Notes: generated from the sequence alone by a model not told the origin. A DNA stretch of 64,000 nucleotides from Lentibacillus siamensis (GCF_039522605.1 NZ_BAAADS010000015.1:110769-174768); one strand, 5' to 3'; positions 51,316 to 59,896 are shown, counted from the stretch's first letter. Numbers and translations are program-made.

Positions 51316-52125
51316 TTGAAGAAGCAACATATTATAATTGCAGCAGCTTTATTTTCATTTTTCATCATTACATTTCTGATGACAGATGTGCGGAAATCAG
51401 CTGAATCGGAAAACAAGATAAAATACCCAACTGTGTTTGTTCACGGATACAAAGGTACAGTCAACTCTTTCGGCAACATGCTGGACCGGTATGAACACAA
51501 GTATGGCTGGGGGAATAAGGCAATTGTTTATCATGTGTCTTCTTCAGGACATCTGAATGTTCGTAACCTCAGCAAGGGTAAAAATGAACCGGCATTCGTT
51601 CAGGTTATTTTTGAAAATAACAGGGCGAGTATTGCGGACACTTCCAAATGGCTGGCAAAAGTATTAGCGCATATGAAGCGTGTCTACCGGATTGATTCAG
51701 TCAATCTTGTCGGGCATTCCATGGGCGGACTCGTTTCCATGAAATATGTTCAGGCATATCAGGATACAGCTGAATACCCGCGTGTCCATAAGCTCGTTAC
51801 GATCGGCAGCCCGTTTGATGGCATATACAGTAAAGAGTACTTTCAAATCAATCGTGATCCGGCAACAGTTGATTTGAAGCCCGATTCCGGTGCGCTGAAA
51901 TTGTTGCAGGCGAACAAAGAGGCTATTCCTGATTCACTGCAGGTGTTAAGCATCGGAAGTACCGGTGACATTGTAGCACTGCCGGAAAGCGTGCATGCCA
52001 TACGAAAGATTGTAAGTGAAGATCAGTTAACAGAGAAAATCATTGAAAATAAGTCGCTAGGTCACAGCGGGTTACATGAAAGTGCAACAGTTGACATTTT
52101 GGTCTATTCATTTCTGGGCAGTTAA
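51316..52125 (+). CDS. DUF915-type alpha/beta hydrolase (secreted lipase-like)
   Basis: 269 residues. N-terminal signal/anchor helix (about 5-22), then an alpha/beta-hydrolase: VFVHGYKGTVNSFGNML (oxyanion region, about 40-56), nucleophile elbow VGHSMGGLVS (Ser about 138), acid near SIGSTGDIVA (about 215) and His in LGHSGLHE (about 252). The mature part is expected outside the membrane. TTG start. The substrate is unknown; relatives act on lipids or esters. Confidence 0.85.
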   Translation: MKKQHIIIAAALFSFFIITFLMTDVRKSAESENKIKYPTVFVHGYKGTVNSFGNMLDRYEHKYGWGNKAIVYHVSSSGHLNVRNLSKGKNEPAFVQVIFENNRASIADTSKWLAKVLAHMKRVYRIDSVNLVGHSMGGLVSMKYVQAYQDTAEYPRVHKLVTIGSPFDGIYSKEYFQINRDPATVDLKPDSGALKLLQANKEAIPDSLQVLSIGSTGDIVALPESVHAIRKIVSEDQLTEKIIENKSLGHSGLHESATVDILVYSFLGS

Positions 52126-52150
52126 GAACATAAATAATTTTTTCTTACTG

Positions 52151-52205
52151 CCTAAGTGAAACGATAGCTGTCATCGAAATGCCTGGTGATAACTAAGTTT
52201 TCTAA
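52151..52205. repeat. Dispersed palindromic repeat (copy 2)
   Basis: CTGCCTAAGTG through GCCTGGTGATAACTAAGTTTTCT aligns over about 55 bases with the element at 56364-56421 (CTGCATAAGTG to CTTGGTGACAACCAAGTTTTCT). It lies between the lipase-like gene and murB. Confidence 0.6.
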
Positions 52206-52251
52206 TTGCCAGAAATAATTGATTTGACTATTTATAAAAGGGTTGATTTTA

Positions 52252-53187
52252 GTGGTAAATTATCATCATGTGTACGATCAATTAACCGAAATTACATCAG
52301 TGGATAATGTGATGGTTGATGAACACTTGAAAAATCATACGTATACACGTTTAGGCGGAAAAGCCGATTTTTTCGTCACACCGGAAACATATGAACAAGT
52401 GCAGGAAATTGTAAAGTTATCCAATAAAGTGGATCTGCCGTTTACGTTACTGGGAAACGGCTCCAATCTCATTGTGAAAGACGGGGGCATCCGGGGAATT
52501 GTTCTGAATTTAAAAAGACTGACGGATATCTCAACAGATGGAACCATTCTTGTGGCGCAGAGTGGAGCCAGAATTATTGATGCATCAAGACACGCATTAT
52601 CGAAATCACTGGCAGGATTGGAATTTGCCTGTGGTATTCCCGGATCTGTCGGCGGGGCATTATTTATGAACGCCGGTGCATATGGCGGTGAAATTAAGGA
52701 TGTGCTGGAAAGTACGATTGTTGTTGACAGGGAAGGTAATCTCCTGAATCTTTCAGCTGATGATCTGGATCTGGAGTATCGTTCCAGTAATATTCCCGAT
52801 AACGGATATATTGTGCTGGAAGCGACTTTTTCCATGAAGAACGGGGATTATGATGAAATCAAAGCGATTATGGATAACCTGACATTTAAGCGTGAGTCAA
52901 AACAGCCGCTTGAATATCCGTCCTGTGGCAGCGTGTTTAAACGTCCGCCCGGTTATTTTGCTGGAAAACTGATTCAGGACAGCGGTCTCCAGGGAAAACA
53001 ACTGGGAGGTGCCCAAGTATCCCTGAAACACGCCGGATTTATTGTGAATCGGGATGCAGCAACAGCAGATGAATATATCGGACTGATTCATTTTGTTCAG
53101 GATACGGTCAAAGATAAGTTCGGCGTCAGACTCGAACGTGAAGTAAAAATAATCGGAGAAGATCTTGTTGAGGAAAAGAATGCATAA
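52252..53187 (+). CDS. murB: UDP-N-acetylenolpyruvoylglucosamine reductase
   Basis: FAD/NADPH enzyme making UDP-MurNAc. 311 residues: HTYTRLGGKADFFV, LLGNGSNLIVKDGGIRG (about 68-84), EFACGIPGSVGGALFMNAGAYGGEI (FAD loop, about 124-148), SCGSVFKRPPGYFAGKLIQ (about 224-242, with the conserved Ser) and the C-terminal Glu in RLEREVKIIG. Type II form. The GTG at 52252 (9 bases from AAAAGGG) is preferred to the TTG at 52243, which abuts the site. Second cell-wall precursor gene in the window besides ddl. Confidence 0.93.
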   Translation: MVNYHHVYDQLTEITSVDNVMVDEHLKNHTYTRLGGKADFFVTPETYEQVQEIVKLSNKVDLPFTLLGNGSNLIVKDGGIRGIVLNLKRLTDISTDGTILVAQSGARIIDASRHALSKSLAGLEFACGIPGSVGGALFMNAGAYGGEIKDVLESTIVVDREGNLLNLSADDLDLEYRSSNIPDNGYIVLEATFSMKNGDYDEIKAIMDNLTFKRESKQPLEYPSCGSVFKRPPGYFAGKLIQDSGLQGKQLGGAQVSLKHAGFIVNRDAATADEYIGLIHFVQDTVKDKFGVRLEREVKIIGEDLVEEKNA

Positions 53188-53227
53188 AAGGCGCCGAGGC
53201 AACGGTATTCGGTGTACAGATAAACGC

Positions 53228-53263
53228 AATCCCCATCTTTAAGCACGTTAAGGTGGGGATTTT
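53228..53263 (+). terminator. Terminator of murB
   Basis: Stem AATCCCCATCTT / AGGTGGGGATT followed by TT(G); T-run short. Immediately followed by a family A array. Confidence 0.65.
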
Positions 53264-53269
53264 GAAATA

Positions 53270-53366
53270 ATACGGTCCTTCATCTGGGAATACGATCCTT
53301 CACAGGAAAATATGGTCCTTCAGGAGGAAATACGATCCTTCAGGAGGAAATACAGTCCTTCCCGAG
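53270..53366. repeat. 20-bp array, family A (copy 3)
   Basis: Five units with TAC/TAT starts at 53271, 53291, 53311, 53331 and 53351, exactly 20 bp apart. Fills the gap between the convergent murB and EamA genes and reaches the EamA stop codon. Confidence 0.92.
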
Positions 53367-53368
53367 TC

Positions 53369-54262
53369 TCAGTGTTGCTGTAGTTGGCGGTTTTTCTTCC
53401 TCTTTCGGCGCTGATAGGTGGCAAACATGACACCACCCACAATAAATAGCGAACCAATTATTTCATGCCCGGTAATTGGTTTCTGCAGCAGAATAACCCC
53501 CATGATCATCGCGATGAACGGTTCCAAATTGGATAAAATAGATGCCTTTGATGCATCAGCATAGCGGATATGATGATTCCAGACCAGGGTTGCGATTCCA
53601 TGGACAACAATGGCCGTTACGATCAGAAGTCCCCAGGGCTGCCAGTCTTTTCCCAATATGACAGGGTCGTCCGCAATAAAAATAACGGGTACGGATACAA
53701 CAAAACCAATAACATTTGAATACAAAGTTGTGACAACAGGACTTATCCGCTGTGATAATATCCGGGTGATAATAATCAGGATGGCAAACGACACCATGGT
53801 ACCGACAATCCATAACAGGCCGGGCTCAAAATGCAGTGCAGCTCCGCCTTTCGTCACGACAAAATAAATGCCGATGATGGCAATCACAGAACCAAAAAGC
53901 ATGCGCGATGTAAATTTTTCCTTTAAAAAAGTCGCTGCCAGAATGCCCGTCAAGATAGGGGCTGTGGCAAGAATTAGTGCTGAAGTCGTGGAATCTGCCG
54001 TAACGAGCCCTTCAAAAAAAGTCCATTGATTAATGAATACTCCTATGATACCGAGCAGGATAATCCAGGCCCAATCACGTGATGAAATTTTTTCGAGTCC
54101 ATGTTTAAATAAAACGAATCTAATCAGAAAAAAGACGATAAACATTAACCTTAGTGATGTTATAACTGCCGGGGAAAAATAGTCAACCAGGATTTTGCCA
54201 AATACAAAGTTGCTTCCCCAGACCGTTACACAGAATGTCAGCCACAAATACGTTTTGAGCAT
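53369..54262 (-). CDS. EamA/DMT-family transporter
   Basis: 297 residues, ten predicted membrane segments in two EamA repeats (first about 5-140, second about 150-285; SNFVFGKILVDYFSPAVITSLRLMF and LEPFIAMIMGVILLQKPITGHEIIG are the paired conserved blocks). Basic C-terminal tail (RRKRKKNRQ). Such proteins export amino acids or metabolites; the substrate cannot be assigned. Bases 54263-54570 upstream hold no supported gene; a 58-codon open frame there lacks a ribosome site. Confidence 0.88.
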   Translation of the reverse strand: MLKTYLWLTFCVTVWGSNFVFGKILVDYFSPAVITSLRLMFIVFFLIRFVLFKHGLEKISSRDWAWIILLGIIGVFINQWTFFEGLVTADSTTSALILATAPILTGILAATFLKEKFTSRMLFGSVIAIIGIYFVVTKGGAALHFEPGLLWIVGTMVSFAILIIITRILSQRISPVVTTLYSNVIGFVVSVPVIFIADDPVILGKDWQPWGLLIVTAIVVHGIATLVWNHHIRYADASKASILSNLEPFIAMIMGVILLQKPITGHEIIGSLFIVGGVMFATYQRRKRKKNRQLQQH

Positions 54263-54570
54263 ACATCACCCTCCTCTGTCTTCATGCTGTCGACTGCTAC
54301 ATTTTAGCCAATTCAATAACCATTCTCAAATGAAACAGCTTAATAAAAGTTTCGTAACAGGGAGACTTGGTTTTGAAGAAAAAATCAACAATCAAACATG
54401 GAGTTTTCGTTATCCGGCACTTGATAGCAGAAAGTACTTGCAACTGGATTATAACGGAATGTTAATAACCCGCAAAGGTTGCTACATGTCCATTATGAAA
54501 ATAAAATAATAATTGGATAAAGCTTGTTGAACACTAAAGCTTGAATTTAAATAAAGGAAGATAAGCATTG

Positions 54571-55170
54571 ATGACATGGGATGTTCTGAATATCATAGGT
54601 ACATTAGCTTTTGCGATTAGTGGTGCCATTATTGCGATGAGAGAGGATTATGACATACTGGGTGTTCAAGTGCTGGGTTTTACGACAGCATTTGGCGGCA
54701 GTACAATACGAAATCTCTTAATCGGTATACCGATCGAAACAATTTGGACACAAGGAGATTTATTCATTGCCGTTTTTATAACGAATATTATTATATTTAT
54801 TTTACCGAATGATTGGGTGCTGAAATGGGATAAATGGGGGATTCTTTTTGATGCAATGGGGCTGGCTTCATTTGCAATACAAGGGGCTATGAGCGCAGTT
54901 CAAATTGGTGCACCATTAAGTGCCGTACTCGTTGCGGCAACCTTGACAGGGTGTGGAGGGGGTATGACACGGGATGTTTTTGCCGGGAGAAAGCCGATGA
55001 TTTTTCGTGAAGAGATTTATGCGCTTTGGGCAACACTGGGCGGTTTAATGATTGGAGTTGGCCTTATTCAGGGACCTTGGACGACAGGTGCCCTGTTTGT
55101 TGCAATTGTTACGTTGAGGATGCTGTCGGTACATTTCAGATGGAGATTACCCCGGCATTCGGTGTCGTGA
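54571..55170 (+). CDS. TRIC-type (UPF0126) membrane protein
   Basis: 199 residues, two repeats of three membrane segments with the glycine-rich motif: FAISGAIIAMREDYDILGVQVLGFTTAFGGSTIRNLL (about 14-50) and ASFAIQGAMSAVQIGAPLSAVL ... TGCGGGMTRDVFAGRKP (about 110-150). This is the bacterial trimeric intracellular cation channel family, like B. subtilis YvgT. Potassium-type conductance is known for relatives; inference here. ATG at 54571 chosen over the TTG three bases earlier. Confidence 0.88.
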   Translation: MTWDVLNIIGTLAFAISGAIIAMREDYDILGVQVLGFTTAFGGSTIRNLLIGIPIETIWTQGDLFIAVFITNIIIFILPNDWVLKWDKWGILFDAMGLASFAIQGAMSAVQIGAPLSAVLVAATLTGCGGGMTRDVFAGRKPMIFREEIYALWATLGGLMIGVGLIQGPWTTGALFVAIVTLRMLSVHFRWRLPRHSVS

Positions 55171-55191
55171 TGATTTGATCTTATGGAGGAC

Positions 55192-55220
55192 AAAAATCGC
55201 ACCTTGCACAGTTGTGATTT
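55192..55220 (+). terminator. Terminator-like hairpin after the TRIC gene
   Basis: AAAATCGCA / TGTGATTTT stem close behind the stop codon. A second hairpin, AAAGGCAAGCTGA / TCAGCTTGCCTTTCT, lies at 55405-55437. Otherwise 55171-55539 shows no gene. Confidence 0.5.
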
Positions 55221-55404
55221 TAGAATAAATAGTCAGGGCATGGTTGCAGCCATTTTTCCTTTTTTATTATGAAAATATATCGGTTCAAGTTCAATGTTTA
55301 AAAGGTTTTTTGCAAGACATGACAAATCGTTTCGGGTCGTAATGTGTTTGCTGCAATGACTATATTTATATAATAACAATTTCAGGGGCAGGCAGGACAA
55401 CGCA

Positions 55405-55437
55405 AAAAGGCAAGCTGAATAAGTCAGCTTGCCTTTC
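55405..55437 (+). terminator. Intergenic terminator
   Basis: Perfect stem AAAGGCAAGCTGA / TCAGCTTGCCTTT with a short T-run, about 100 bases before the DinB-family gene. Confidence 0.65.
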
Positions 55438-55539
55438 TAAATGTCAATTCGATTATATCATCATTCTCCAGGAAATATTAGTCTATATTTTTAAAAATTT
55501 ATTGGTAACCTTAATATAGATTGACTGGGAGGTAGTTAT

Positions 55540-56061
55540 ATGATTGAGTACAGAATAAAATCAGTTGGCGGATACGCTGAAAAAATTGGTGAACTTGTAT
55601 CCATGTTGGAGTATTCAAGGGCTGTTACACTGGATGAGGTTAGGGGATTAGTACAGAAAGATTTGGATTTTCTGACGAATAAAAGTTCAAACACCATCGG
55701 AGCTATTCTACTGCATATTGCTTCGATAGAATTTGTTCATCAGGTAATCTCTTTTGATGAACGCGACATTAATGAGGTTGAACTGCAAAAGTGGAAAACA
55801 GCACTGGAACTTGGTCAACAGGCCAGAAGTGAAATTAGAAAAAATGATATTGAACACTATTTAACTGAGCTGGCTCAGGTTAGGGAACAGACATTAGCGA
55901 CTTTAAAGGATTTCAGTGATGAATGGTTATTTGCGGAAAAACAATGGGAGAATGGCATTCCTTATAATAATTATTATCTCTGGTTTCATGTGCTAGAAGA
56001 TGAAATAAATCATCGAGGGCAAATCAGAGCAATTAAGCGGGTCCTTTCCGAAAGTAAATAA
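55540..56061 (+). CDS. DinB/DUF664-family protein
   Basis: 173 residues, four-helix bundle with three His typical of the metal site: ILLHIASIEFVHQVI (about 63-77), and WFHVLEDEINHRGQIRAIK (about 148-166). Putative metal-dependent hydrolase or thiol-S-transferase; no member-specific motif. GGGAGGTAG precedes the ATG. Bases 56062-56300 downstream show only a short in-frame fragment (EYIEVPEFLDRIGYKF near 56125-56175) that may be a gene remnant. Confidence 0.82.
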   Translation: MIEYRIKSVGGYAEKIGELVSMLEYSRAVTLDEVRGLVQKDLDFLTNKSSNTIGAILLHIASIEFVHQVISFDERDINEVELQKWKTALELGQQARSEIRKNDIEHYLTELAQVREQTLATLKDFSDEWLFAEKQWENGIPYNNYYLWFHVLEDEINHRGQIRAIKRVLSESK

Positions 56062-56300
56062 TAATACTGGCGAAGGAATTTCCCTCCCTCGAACAGCGAA
56101 GGTCGGCATATTTGGAAAGGAATCGAGTACATAGAGGTTCCAGAGTTTTTAGACCGAATCGGATATAAATTTTGAAATAGCCAAGGACCCTAGTTCAAGG
56201 TGGTAACGTAACAGTCAGTTTATAAATATATAAAGATTTCTTTCTATTGATGGTAGATACAGGATTGCAGGCTATTTTGATCAAATTTTATAATAACTAT

Positions 56301-56334
56301 AAAAAAAGCTGACTCCAACGAGCCAGCTTTTTTT
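56301..56334. terminator. Bidirectional terminator
   Basis: AAAAAAAGCTG / CAGCTTTTTTT hairpin with A-tract and T-tract on either side, between the DinB gene (+) and ehuA (-). Confidence 0.75.
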
Positions 56335-56335
56335 G

Positions 56336-56425
56336 GCAGATAAGAAAGTTTAATACTTTCTTATCTGCATAAGTGCAACTAAGCTTGTCACCTGAAGGCT
56401 TGGTGACAACCAAGTTTTCTAACCT
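56336..56425. repeat. Dispersed palindromic repeat (copy 3, fullest)
   Basis: Begins with a perfect 13-base inverted repeat (GCAGATAAGAAAG / CTTTCTTATCTGC, 56336-56368), then TTGTCACC / GGTGACAA and CTTGGT / ACCAAG hairpins ending in TTTTCTAA. Parts recur at 13874 and 52151. The size and nested palindromes suggest a small mobile or REP-like element. Confidence 0.65.
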
Positions 56426-56426
56426 A

Positions 56427-57197
56427 TCAAGTTCTGAATCTGTGCAGGAAGCTTTGCAGGCGTTCGTTTGTGGAGTTTTCCAATACCTCCATTGGCGGCC
56501 CCTGCTCAGCAATAACTCCATCATCAAGGAAAAGAATACGGTCTGCAATGTCACGGGCGAATTCCATTTCATGGGTAACCAGCACCATTGCCATTTCACC
56601 TTCCTGTGCGATGTCACGGATTACTTCCAGAACTTCTCCGACCAGTTCTGGGTCCAATGCGGAGGTTACTTCATCAAACAGCATGATTTTCGGGCGCATA
56701 ACCAGTGCCCGTGCCATTGCGACACGCTGTTTCTGACCGCCTGACAACTGATCAGGGTAACTATCGAGTTTGTCACCAAGACCAACCTTTTCCAGCATTT
56801 CAATGGATCGTTTTTTCGCATTCTGTTTTTCCACTTTTTGTACGTTGATTGGTGCAGTCATACAATTTTCAAGAATGGACATATGCGGAAACAGATTAAA
56901 GTGCTGAAAAACCATGCCGATATCACCGCGCACTTGTCTTAAATGTTTTTCATTAGCAGGTACCATTGACCCATTTTTCTCCATATGCCATAAGTTTGTA
57001 CCGTCCACAATGATATCACCTGAAGTTGGTTCCTCAAGGGTCATCAGCATTCGAATAATTGTTGTCTTGCCAGATCCACTTGGTCCGATGACAGCAACCT
57101 TTTCGGCTGGTTTTATATCCAGATCGATGCCCTTCAGCACTTCTGTATCACCGAATGATTTGTGTACATCCTGGTATCTTACAATAGGTTCAGACAT
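56427..57197 (-). CDS. ehuA: Ectoine/hydroxyectoine-type ABC transporter ATPase
   Basis: Polar-amino-acid-type ATPase, 256 residues: Walker A GPSGSGKTT (about 38-46), Q-loop VFQHFNLFPH, signature LSGGQKQR (about 148), Walker B IMLFDEVTSALDPE (about 170-183), switch His in VTHEMEFA. Downstream of two permeases and a binding protein in the order B-C-D-A used by Ehu systems. Sequence alone would also fit glutamine/cystine importers; the EhuB-like receptor decides the call. Confidence 0.82.
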   Translation of the reverse strand: MSEPIVRYQDVHKSFGDTEVLKGIDLDIKPAEKVAVIGPSGSGKTTIIRMLMTLEEPTSGDIIVDGTNLWHMEKNGSMVPANEKHLRQVRGDIGMVFQHFNLFPHMSILENCMTAPINVQKVEKQNAKKRSIEMLEKVGLGDKLDSYPDQLSGGQKQRVAMARALVMRPKIMLFDEVTSALDPELVGEVLEVIRDIAQEGEMAMVLVTHEMEFARDIADRILFLDDGVIAEQGPPMEVLENSTNERLQSFLHRFRT

Positions 57198-57256
57198 TCC
57201 ATCACGTCTCCTTTTTTCTACAATGATCAGAAAAACGGGTACTCCCGCTTTTGTTT

Positions 57257-57970
57257 TTAATTTGCTTTGCTTTCCGTTACTGCATTTTTATCAAGTCGTC
57301 TGTTAAATTTCTTTTCCAGTTTATTGACCAGAAGTGCGGAAGGATAACTCAGCACAAGGAATAGAATTGCCACAATAGTAAGTGGTTCCAGGTATCTCCA
57401 GTGCTGTGCACCATAATCGTTGGCCAATGCCAAAATTCCAAGGAAACCGATTGTTGAAGCCAATGGAACTTCTTTAAACATTATAATTAAGTAGTTTCCC
57501 AGCATCGGAATGGTTGGTGGAATTGCCTGTGGAAGAATGATTTTGGTCCACTTTTTCCTCCTGGAGTAGTTGAGTGCTGTTGCAGCTTCCCACTGACCTG
57601 CAGGCACACCATCAATCCCGGACCGGTACACTTCACCAATGTATGTGCTGTAGTGAATACCGAGACCGATAACCGCACTTGTAAATGGATCGAGTGCCAT
57701 GCCGACGACAGGAACCATTGGCCAAGCATAGTAAATAAAGAATAACTGTACCAACGGCGGGGTGGAACGGATAAATTCCATGATTCCGAGCAATGGAAGT
57801 CTGATAGCAGCAATCGGAAGTCTTTTCACAGCTGTCCAGAAAAACCCTACGATTAAAGCACACAAATAACAAGCGAGAGTCAGTAAAATAGTAATGCCAA
57901 GTCCTTCCAGAATAAGTGGGAAGGCATCGAAAAATGTCTGCCAACTCCAGTTACTTAAGCCACCACTCAT
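57257..57970 (-). CDS. ehuD: Ectoine/hydroxyectoine-type ABC permease D
   Basis: 237 residues, His/Glu/Gln/Arg-family permease with five membrane segments; the coupling loop is YRSGIDGVPAGQWEAATALNYSRRKKWTKIILPQAI (about 115-150, EAA motif). Overlaps ehuC by 4 bases and lies 59 bases before ehuA. Forms the membrane heterodimer with EhuC. Confidence 0.82.
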   Translation of the reverse strand: MSGGLSNWSWQTFFDAFPLILEGLGITILLTLACYLCALIVGFFWTAVKRLPIAAIRLPLLGIMEFIRSTPPLVQLFFIYYAWPMVPVVGMALDPFTSAVIGLGIHYSTYIGEVYRSGIDGVPAGQWEAATALNYSRRKKWTKIILPQAIPPTIPMLGNYLIIMFKEVPLASTIGFLGILALANDYGAQHWRYLEPLTIVAILFLVLSYPSALLVNKLEKKFNRRLDKNAVTESKAN

Positions 57971-58638
57971 GAGCTAGCCACCCCTTTCTTGGATGCAGCT
58001 TCCATTTTTTTCGTCAGCCAGATGAATGGAAGTGCAAGGATAAAGTAGAATACGAGCACAAGGAAGTATACGGTTGGCGCCTGATCCAGGTTGGAACTCC
58101 GTAAAATATCTCCGTAGTATAAAATATCAGTCATACCAATCAATGAAACCAATGATGTCGACTTCAACATCAAAATAAGGTAGTTGCCGAATTCCGGCAG
58201 CATCATCCGTACCGCCTGTGGGAAAATAATCAACCGCATCCGCTGAAATCTTGACATGTTTAATGCTGTGGAAGCCTCGTATTGCCCCTCAGCAACCGAC
58301 AAGATGGATGTACGGACAATTTCTGACATGTATGCACCATAGTTCAGTGCAATGGCAAAAACGCCGGCCCAAAAGCTGCTTCCAATTTCCCAGCCGAATA
58401 GTATTGGCAATGCATAATAAAACCAGAATAATTGTACGATCAGGGAGGTGCCGCGAAACACTTCAACATAAAAGCTTGTAACTTTCCTTATGATGACATT
58501 GCGTGAAAGCTTACAAAACCCGGCAATAAACGCCATCAGATATCCTAGAACGATGGAAGCAAGCAGAACCTTGACAGTAATTTCTACCCCTTTTAACAGG
58601 ACGGGGAAAATATCTGCTATTGCATCGATGATAATCAC
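57967..58638 (-). CDS. ehuC: Ectoine/hydroxyectoine-type ABC permease C
   Basis: 223 residues, same family; EAA loop EIVRTSILSVAEGQYEASTALNMSRFQRMRLIIFPQAV (about 108-145), FRGTSLIVQLFWFYY (about 58-72). The GTG start is adjacent to AAAAGGAG with almost no spacing, so the true start may be the following ATT or translation may be weak. 214 bases separate it from ehuB, with a hairpin between. Confidence 0.8.
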   Translation of the reverse strand: MIIIDAIADIFPVLLKGVEITVKVLLASIVLGYLMAFIAGFCKLSRNVIIRKVTSFYVEVFRGTSLIVQLFWFYYALPILFGWEIGSSFWAGVFAIALNYGAYMSEIVRTSILSVAEGQYEASTALNMSRFQRMRLIIFPQAVRMMLPEFGNYLILMLKSTSLVSLIGMTDILYYGDILRSSNLDQAPTVYFLVLVFYFILALPFIWLTKKMEAASKKGVASS

Positions 58639-58767
58639 TCCTTTTGTGTTTACTATTACTTTATTAAAATAGTATTCAGTTTATACACCTTGTACAAATT
58701 TGGAAAGTAGTTTTTTTACATATTCGTTCAGAATCGGACATATCCACTTTCCTTTAAACAAAATGAA

Positions 58768-58802
58768 AGGGTCAGACCCCCTGGGTGAGGGAGCCGGACC
58801 CT
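58768..58802 (-). terminator. Intercistronic hairpin between ehuB and ehuC
   Basis: AGGGTC ... GACCCT inverted repeat with an inner CCC/GGG pair; minus strand ends TTTCATTTT. Weak T-run suggests partial termination or RNA stabilisation of ehuB. Confidence 0.5.
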
Positions 58803-58852
58803 ATGGAGTCGTTGTTTTCGTACGTCAAGTTGTAAATCTGGTATGTGTCATT

Positions 58853-59749
58853 CTAGTATTGTTCGCCGCTGCATACTCCTTCAGCGGTGATATCTTCTGG
58901 TACTGAATTGTTTTCAGCACTGAAGCCGTTTTTCTTAAGAATCTCTTTAACTGTTCCGTCTTTTTTCAATTTAGCCAATGCTTCATTATATGCTTTACGC
59001 AGTTCATCGGCATCTTTATGGAATGCAGCTGCACCATAACTTGGGATACCTTCAATGTCAGGCTGTTCAAAGTCTGAAACGAATTCCAGCTTGTCATTTC
59101 CGGAAGATTTCAGTGCCATTTTAACCGTCATTTCTGTACCGGTTGTTGCATCCGCACGTCCGGAAGATACAGCAGAGAAAGTAGCCGGGATGTCAGCAGC
59201 CGTTTGAATCTGGCTTTCTTTCACACCCATTTGTTTTACATATTCAATTTCAGTTGCACCTTGCATGATAGAAACAGTTGCACCTTTTTCCGCAATGTCC
59301 TCATAGCTGTGCAGGTCCATAGGATTTCCTTTTGGAACAATTAATCCTTCCCCATACATCATGGACGGTTCGGCGAAATCAGCGTTTTCACAACGGTCCG
59401 GATTAATCGCCATACCTGCTGTGATAACGTCAAATTTTCCGGCGTTCAATCCAGGGATTAACTGGCTGAAATCTGCCAATTTACTTTCAAATTTTTCAAC
59501 ACCCATTTCTTTAAAAACGGCCTGTGCAATATCAACCGAAGCCCCTTTTAACTCACCATTTTCCTGATAACCATACGGCTTTTCGTTGGCGAATCCGATT
59601 GTAACAGTGCCTGAATCTTTAATTTTTGACAATACGCTGTCACCGCCGTCACTGCCGCTTCCGCCTGATCCCTCTTCTGAACCTGATCCGCAGGCCGCCA
59701 GCAGAACGAGCGAAAAGCAAACAACCGCTACTGCTAATAATTTTTTCAT
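58853..59749 (-). CDS. ehuB: Ectoine/hydroxyectoine-type substrate-binding lipoprotein
   Basis: 298 residues. Lipoprotein signal with LLAACG (Cys about 20) and a Gly/Ser-rich tether, then a type II solute-binding domain: TVTIGFANEKPYGYQENGELKGASVDIAQAV (about 49-79), FDVITAGMAINPDRCENADFAEPSMMYGEGLIV (about 105-137). GFANExPYGY and NPxRCExxxFxEP are shared with rhizobial EhuB. An unusual Cys pair is present (Cys in NPDRCEN and in EGVCSGEQY at the C-terminus). Role: uptake of ectoines for osmoprotection or nutrition; fits a halotolerant Bacillaceae. Ligand is inferred. Confidence 0.83.
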   Translation of the reverse strand: MKKLLAVAVVCFSLVLLAACGSGSEEGSGGSGSDGGDSVLSKIKDSGTVTIGFANEKPYGYQENGELKGASVDIAQAVFKEMGVEKFESKLADFSQLIPGLNAGKFDVITAGMAINPDRCENADFAEPSMMYGEGLIVPKGNPMDLHSYEDIAEKGATVSIMQGATEIEYVKQMGVKESQIQTAADIPATFSAVSSGRADATTGTEMTVKMALKSSGNDKLEFVSDFEQPDIEGIPSYGAAAFHKDADELRKAYNEALAKLKKDGTVKEILKKNGFSAENNSVPEDITAEGVCSGEQY

Positions 59750-59881
59750 CTTCTAAATGACCTCCTCTTAATAATTTGTCTCTCTTAAGACTTTATGACT
59801 AGAAAATGGATAGTTGTACCCCGGGTACTTACCCGAGTGTGAATAAAGTGTAAATGGATGGGGAATTTATTTCTAACAGTC

Positions 59882-59896
59882 ATACTATAATAGTAT
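59882..59896. promoter_or_regulatory. Palindrome upstream of ehuB
   Basis: ATACTAT-A-ATAGTAT, extended by AGTC/GACT. A TTGAAT-17-TACTAT promoter reading toward ehuB overlaps it on the minus strand. Possible operator. The rest of 59750-60124 is AT-rich with no gene seen. Confidence 0.45.

Noticed and set aside
6059..53366. CRISPR arrays
   Set aside because: Units are contiguous with no unique spacers and no cas genes are present.
54195..54509. Open frame between EamA and the TRIC gene
   Set aside because: Begins antisense to EamA, has no ribosome site at its internal ATGs and no recognisable domain.
56100..56200. Short coding-like fragment EYIEVPEFLDRIGYKF
   Set aside because: Only about 25 codons without start; cannot be assigned to a family, so mentioned only as a possible remnant.
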